A DNA stretch of 16,758 bases, from contig JAAYVT010000660.1 of the NCBI GenBank assembly GCA_012517025.1, forward strand, positions 1 to 16,758. Direction: 5' to 3'. Under the pieces are notes generated by a model that saw nothing but the letters and a program-made list of their open reading frames with translations, was not told the origin of the DNA and made no database searches. Source of the stretch: Phyllobacteriaceae bacterium. GTDB lineage: Bacteria > Pseudomonadota > Alphaproteobacteria > Rhizobiales > Ancalomicrobiaceae. Position numbers and translations under genes: made by a program. Below are positions 13,734 to 16,758 of this stretch, one piece after another (within the stretch, counting starts at the first letter, position 1; the number at the start of each line of letters is the position of its first letter).

Positions 13734-15236
13734 TCACTCGGCCGCAGCGGCCATCGGCTCTTTCTCGGCCCAGGGCGCGTCGAACATGTCCCAGACCGGA
13801 TTGTTGATGGCGAGGTCCATGTCGCGGGCGAAGATCGCGAAGCCGTCGTAGCCGTGATAGGGGCCGGAGTAGTCCCAGGAGTGCATCTGACGGAACGGGA
13901 TGCCCATCTTCTGCACCGGGTACTTCTCCTTGATGCCCGAGCCGACCAGATCCGGACGCACCTTCTCGATGAACTTCTCGAGCTCGTAGCCGGTGACGTC
14001 GTCGTAGATCAGCGTGCCCTTCTTCACATAGTGACCGGTGCGCTGATAATCGTCGTTGTGGGCGAACTCGTAACCCGTGCCGGCGATCTCCATGCCGAGG
14101 TCTTCGTAGGCGTTGATCACGTGACGGGGGCGCAGGCCACCGACGTAGAGCATCACCTTCTTGCCCTCGAGACGCGGACGGTACTTGGCGATCACGGCAT
14201 CGACCAGCGGCTGGTACTTGGTGATGACGGCTTCCGCCTTCTCCTCGATCTCCGGGCCGTAGTGCTTGGCGATCTTGCGCAGCGAGGCGGCGATCTGCGA
14301 CGGGCCGAAGAAGTTGTACTCCATCCACGGAATACCGTACTTCTCTTCCATGTGCCGGCAGATGTAGTTCATCGAGCGGTAGCAGTGGATGAGGTTGAGC
14401 TTGGCGTGGACCGCGTTCTCGACCTCGGCGAGCGTAGCGTCGCCCGACCAGTTGCCGACCACCCGCAGACCCATCTCCTCGAGCAGAATGCGCGAGGCCC
14501 AGGCGTCGCCGCCGATGTTGTAGTCGCCGATGACGTTGACGTCGTAAGGCGTGGTCTCGACCTCACGGGTCTTCTTGTCGAACACCCAATCGCGGATCGC
14601 GTCGTTGGCGATGTGGTGGCCGAGCGACTGGGAGACGCCGCGGAAGCCTTCGCACCGCACCGGCACGATGGTCTTGTCGTGTTCCTTCGACTTCTTCTTC
14701 GACACCGCCTCGATGTCGTCGCCGATCAGGCCGATCGGGCACTCGGACTGCACCGAGATGCCGTTGGCGAGCGGGAACAGGACCTCGATCTCGTCGATGA
14801 TCTTCTCGAGCTTCTTGTCGCCGCCGAAGACGATGTCGCGCTCTTGGAAGTCGGAGGTGAACTGCATCGTCACGAAGGTGTCGATGCCGGTCTTGCCGAT
14901 GTAGTAGTTGCGGCGCTGGGACCAGGAATACTGGGCGCAGCCGACCGGGCCGTGCGAGATGTGGACCATGTCCTTGACCGGTCCCCACACCACGCCCTTC
15001 GAGCCGGCGTAGGCGCAGCCGCGGATGGTCATCACGCCGGGGATCGACTTGATGTTCGACTTGACGTCGCACTCGGTCAGCGGACGGGCTTCGCCGTCGA
15101 CTTCCTCGGTGCCGGCGTCGGACGCGACCGACAGGTGCTTCGCGCGGCGCTTGGCGAACTTGTCGGGATACTGGGCGAGGACTTCCTCGATCAGCTTCTC
15201 GTTGAACTCGCCGTCGTTTTCGTAGTCGAGGCTCAT
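13734..15236 (-). CDS. nifD: Nitrogenase MoFe protein alpha chain NifD
   Basis: Alpha subunit of dinitrogenase, which holds FeMo-cofactor and reduces N2. The 500-residue protein has P-cluster ligands Cys74 (TIRGCAYAGSK), Cys100 (HGPVGCAQYSW) and Cys166 (SECPIGLIGDD). The FeMo-co ligands are Cys285 (IHCYRSMNYI) and His452 (QMHSWDYSGPYHGYDG). The substrate-channel histidine is His207 in VSQSLGHHIAND, and Val/Arg residues of the active site are in CEGFRGV. These mark a molybdenum enzyme, not a VnfD or AnfD. AGAGGGGGG lies upstream of the start. It follows nifH after a 130-base gap with three hairpins. A short Met-Ala-rich C-terminus (EPMAAAAE) is the only variable part. Confidence 0.98.
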   Translation of the reverse strand: MSLDYENDGEFNEKLIEEVLAQYPDKFAKRRAKHLSVASDAGTEEVDGEARPLTECDVKSNIKSIPGVMTIRGCAYAGSKGVVWGPVKDMVHISHGPVGCAQYSWSQRRNYYIGKTGIDTFVTMQFTSDFQERDIVFGGDKKLEKIIDEIEVLFPLANGISVQSECPIGLIGDDIEAVSKKKSKEHDKTIVPVRCEGFRGVSQSLGHHIANDAIRDWVFDKKTREVETTPYDVNVIGDYNIGGDAWASRILLEEMGLRVVGNWSGDATLAEVENAVHAKLNLIHCYRSMNYICRHMEEKYGIPWMEYNFFGPSQIAASLRKIAKHYGPEIEEKAEAVITKYQPLVDAVIAKYRPRLEGKKVMLYVGGLRPRHVINAYEDLGMEIAGTGYEFAHNDDYQRTGHYVKKGTLIYDDVTGYELEKFIEKVRPDLVGSGIKEKYPVQKMGIPFRQMHSWDYSGPYHGYDGFAIFARDMDLAINNPVWDMFDAPWAEKEPMAAAAE

Positions 15237-15254
15237 GAAACCCCCCTCTGGGTC

Positions 15255-15297
15255 ATCCTCTAGAGGATCTGGAGCAGGCGCCCCACTGCCTGGGGCG
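15255..15297 (-). other. Palindrome and small hairpin in the distal nifH-nifD gap
   Basis: ATCCTCTAGAGGAT (15255-15268) is a perfect 14-base palindrome; next to it CGCCCCA (15279-15285) pairs with TGGGGCG (15291-15297) around a 5-base loop. In the transcript these lie close upstream of the nifD ribosome site. They might affect nifD translation; this is inference. Confidence 0.4.
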
Positions 15298-15315
15298 GTT
15301 CGATCCGGGGGCGAT

Positions 15316-15359
15316 GGCCTCCCGGGGAGGCCGGGTCGCGGAGCAAGGCCGCGACCCGG
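15316..15359 (-). other. Tandem stem-loops directly after nifH
   Basis: The first structure in the transcript is CCGGGTCGCGG (15331-15341) paired perfectly with CCGCGACCCGG (15349-15359) around a 7-base loop, eight bases after the nifH stop. Abutting it is GGCCTCCC (15316-15323) with GGGAGGCC (15325-15332), sharing two bases, so the two compete. Such post-nifH hairpins are known to stabilise the nifH message and limit read-through, fitting the need for more Fe protein than MoFe protein. Confidence 0.65.
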
Positions 15360-15366
15360 AGGACGA

Positions 15367-16266
15367 TCACTCGGCGGCGCCGGCGGCGGCGGCCGCTTCC
15401 TTGGCCTGGAGCTCGGCGAGCGCCTGCTCCTCGGACTTCATGATGCCGAAGTCCATCAGCATCTCTTCGAGCTCTTCCATGGTGATCGGGGTCGGAATGA
15501 CGCCCTTGCCCGAGTTGTTGTGGATCTTCTCGGCGAGAGAGCGGTATTCCTTGGCCTGCTGGCTGTCGGGCGCATACTGGATGACGGTCTGACGGCGCAG
15601 CTCGGCGTGCTGGACGATGTTGTCGCGCGGCACGAAGTGGATGAGCTTGCAGCCGAGCTTCTCCGCCAGAGCCTCGGCGAGCTCGAGCTCCTTGTCGGTC
15701 TTGCGCTCGTTGCAGATGAGGCCGCCCAGACGCACGCCGCCCGAGTGGGCGTACTTGAGGATGCCCTTGGCGATGTTGTTGGCCGCGTAGAGCGCCATCA
15801 TCTCGCCGGACATGACGATGTAGATTTCCTGGGCCTTGTTCTCGCGGATCGGCATGGCGAAGCCGCCGCAGACCACGTCGCCGAGCACGTCGTAGGACAC
15901 GTAGTCCACGTCGTCGTAGGCGCCGTTCTCTTCCAGGAAGTTGATGGCGGTGATGACGCCGCGACCGGCGCAGCCGACACCCGGCTCCGGACCACCGGAC
16001 TCGGTGCACTTGATGCCCTTGTAGCCGATCTTCATGACGTCTTCGATCTCGAGGTCTTCGACCGAGCCGGCTTCCGCCGCGAGATGGAGGACGGTGTCCT
16101 GGAGCTTGGTGTTGAGGATCAGGCGGGTGGAGTCCGCCTTGGGATCGCAGCCGACGATCAGGATCTTCTGACCCATCTCGACCAGCGCCGCGAGGGTATT
16201 CTGGGAGGTGGTGGACTTGCCGATGCCACCTTTGCCGTAGAAGGCGATCTGCCGAAGCTTGGCCAT
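15367..16266 (-). CDS. nifH: Nitrogenase iron protein NifH
   Basis: Dinitrogenase reductase: a homodimeric ATPase that passes electrons from ferredoxin or flavodoxin to NifDK and also takes part in FeMo-co synthesis. The 299-residue protein has the P-loop GKGGIGKSTT (11-20), Cys40-Asp-Pro-Lys (switch region), the [4Fe-4S] ligands Cys99 (GVGCAGRG) and Cys133 (VVCGGFAMPI), and Arg102, the residue ADP-ribosylated by DraT in organisms that have that system. The C-terminus ends in an Ala-rich tail. The start MAKLRQIAFYGKG is fixed by homology with AAGGGG upstream; 45 more open codons reach into the promoter and are not coding. First gene of nifHDK. Confidence 0.99.
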   Translation of the reverse strand: MAKLRQIAFYGKGGIGKSTTSQNTLAALVEMGQKILIVGCDPKADSTRLILNTKLQDTVLHLAAEAGSVEDLEIEDVMKIGYKGIKCTESGGPEPGVGCAGRGVITAINFLEENGAYDDVDYVSYDVLGDVVCGGFAMPIRENKAQEIYIVMSGEMMALYAANNIAKGILKYAHSGGVRLGGLICNERKTDKELELAEALAEKLGCKLIHFVPRDNIVQHAELRRQTVIQYAPDSQQAKEYRSLAEKIHNNSGKGVIPTPITMEELEEMLMDFGIMKSEEQALAELQAKEAAAAAGAAE

Positions 16267-16362
16267 GTTTTCGAACCCCTTCGAAAGTTTGGTCCGGCAT
16301 CGGTGTGACCGATGCCTTCTTTCCGTTCGGCAGCCGTATCGCCGCCTCGCACCGAAGGAGAT

Positions 16363-16379
16363 TTCAAGCTTCGTGCCAA
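16363..16379 (-). promoter_or_regulatory. Sigma-54-like promoter of nifHDK with atypical -12
   Basis: On the minus strand TTGGCACGAAGCTTGAA has a perfect -24 half (TTGGCACG) and correct N4 spacing, but the -12 half is TTGAA where the consensus is TTGCW, so the invariant GC doublet reads GA. The start point would be near 16351, leaving a leader of about 85 bases. The UAS and IHF-like site upstream support its use. Confidence 0.75.
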
Positions 16380-16418
16380 CTGCCCGGCAGCTTCCCGACA
16401 AACAATTATTTCTTTTGT

Positions 16419-16431
16419 TTTCAATACATTA
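16419..16431. promoter_or_regulatory. IHF-like site in the nifH promoter
   Basis: TTTCAATACATTA matches the IHF consensus WATCAA-N4-TTR at all but one defined position. It sits in an AT-rich tract between the NifA UAS and the -24 element, where IHF bends DNA in other nif promoters. Confidence 0.5.
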
Positions 16432-16469
16432 TTCGGGGGTGTCGGGTCCCGACGGGGCGTCCGACACGC

Positions 16470-16485
16470 TGTCGCGACCCCGACA
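16470..16485. promoter_or_regulatory. NifA upstream activator sequence for nifHDK
   Basis: TGTCGCGACCCCGACA is an exact TGT-N10-ACA dyad extended to TGTCG-N6-CGACA. Its centre is about 127 bases upstream of the predicted nifH start point, within the usual range for NifA. It is the only exact match among the many half-sites here. Confidence 0.75.
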
Positions 16486-16559
16486 AAGCCCGACAGACGA
16501 TGTCGGCCTTCCACGTGTCGGGTCGACGCGACGACTTGCGGGATACGTGCAAATACGAG

Positions 16560-16582
16560 GGCCGGAGAGACGATCCCCGGCC
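16560..16582 (-). terminator. Possible weak terminator of the phosphate permease gene
   Basis: GGCCGG (16560-16565) pairs with CCGGCC (16577-16582) about 27 bases after the permease stop. On the minus strand the following bases are only modestly T-rich, so termination would be weak. Confidence 0.4.
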
Positions 16583-16608
16583 TTCTCAGGTCGCTCGTCG
16601 TCGTGCGC

Positions 16609-16758
16609 TCAGATGATCCGGCGGAACAGAGCGTAGAGGGTGCCGGAGAGCAGGATCGCCGCCGGCAGGGTCGGCACCCAGGCCATCAGGAGATTGCGCA
16701 GGGTGGCGAGCTGCAGACCGGACTTGTTGGCGGCCATGGTGCCGGCGACGCCGGGCGA
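16609..16758 (-). CDS. Inorganic phosphate permease, PiT family, C-terminal end only
   Basis: Only the last 49 codons are visible; the gene continues past the right edge. The readable end GTMAANKSGLQLATLRNLLM is followed by AWVPTLPAAILLSGTLYALF and a basic RRII terminus. This matches the C-terminus of PiT (Pho-4) low-affinity phosphate transporters, in which a conserved ANxSGLQ segment precedes the final TM helix. The stop codon is at 16609-16611. It ends about 340 bases upstream of nifH in the same orientation and marks the boundary of the nif cluster. The family is recognised from a short fragment, so certainty is moderate. Confidence 0.75.
   Translation of the reverse strand, partial: SPGVAGTMAANKSGLQLATLRNLLMAWVPTLPAAILLSGTLYALFRRII

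Larger units (their letters stand above)
16267..16608. promoter_or_regulatory. nifH upstream regulatory region, non-coding
   Basis: This 342-base stretch between nifH and the phosphate permease holds no gene I can support. It contains the nifH leader, a -24/-12 promoter, an AT-rich tract (16400-16436) with an IHF-like site, an exact NifA UAS, and a dense group of TGTCG(G)/(C)CGACA half-sites between 16440 and 16521. A possible weak terminator for the permease gene lies at its far end. Confidence 0.8.

Noticed and set aside
12157..15263. Long plus-strand open frames opposite nifK and nifD
   Set aside because: They mirror the codon bias of the two nitrogenase genes and show no recognisable domain.
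16440..16455. Second UAS at TGTCGGGTCCCGACGG upstream of nifH
   Set aside because: The second half reads CGG where ACA is needed, so it is not an exact TGT-N10-ACA site; kept only as a half-site.

Overview
This window is a nitrogenase (nif) gene cluster from a high-GC diazotroph. The gene order and protein types are: Mo-nitrogenase nifHDK, then nifENX with DUF269 and DUF683 genes, fdxB, nifQ, an IscA-type carrier, nifUSV and cysE. Promoters are of the sigma-54/NifA type. This points to an alphaproteobacterium, most plausibly of the Hyphomicrobiales. Genus is not resolvable from what I can see. All nif genes lie on the minus strand, so transcription runs from high to low coordinates. No rRNA, tRNA, CRISPR array, insertion sequence or vnf/anf alternative nitrogenase gene is visible.

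Layout, right to left. The right edge (16609-16758) holds the last codons of a PiT-type phosphate permease. A 342-base non-coding region follows, with a NifA-type UAS, an IHF-like site and a -24/-12 promoter. It drives nifH (15367-16266), nifD (13734-15236) and nifK (12025-13563). That operon ends at a strong hairpin terminator (11962-11989), shared with a convergent plus-strand gene for an MFS transporter of the anion:cation symporter type (10645-11940). This transporter separates nifHDK from the second operon. The second operon starts at a consensus sigma-54 promoter (10450-10466) and reads nifE, nifN, nifX, DUF269, DUF683, fdxB, nifQ and a predicted two-TM membrane protein of unknown role (4461-5015). 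A third promoter (4272-4288) with its own UAS drives iscA-nif, nifU, nifS, nifV and cysE; cysE runs off the left edge.

The genes form a nearly complete assembly line. CysE supplies O-acetylserine for cysteine. NifS takes sulfur from cysteine, and NifU and the IscA-like protein build and carry Fe-S clusters. NifQ feeds molybdenum, NifV makes homocitrate, and NifE/NifN are the scaffold on which NifB-co matures to FeMo-co. NifX, DUF269 and DUF683 proteins are accessory factors and FdxB is an electron carrier. NifHDK is the enzyme. nifA, nifB, nifW/Z/T and fix electron-transfer genes are not in the window.

The core genes are ordinary. The points worth a second look are: the MFS transporter wedged into the cluster; the membrane protein with a PH-like tail inside the nifENX operon; a pattern of GC-rich stem-loops just after stop codons in the longer intra-operon gaps, including a perfect 17-bp inverted repeat; a UAS-like dyad on the downstream side of the nifE promoter; and a nifH promoter with an atypical -12 element.
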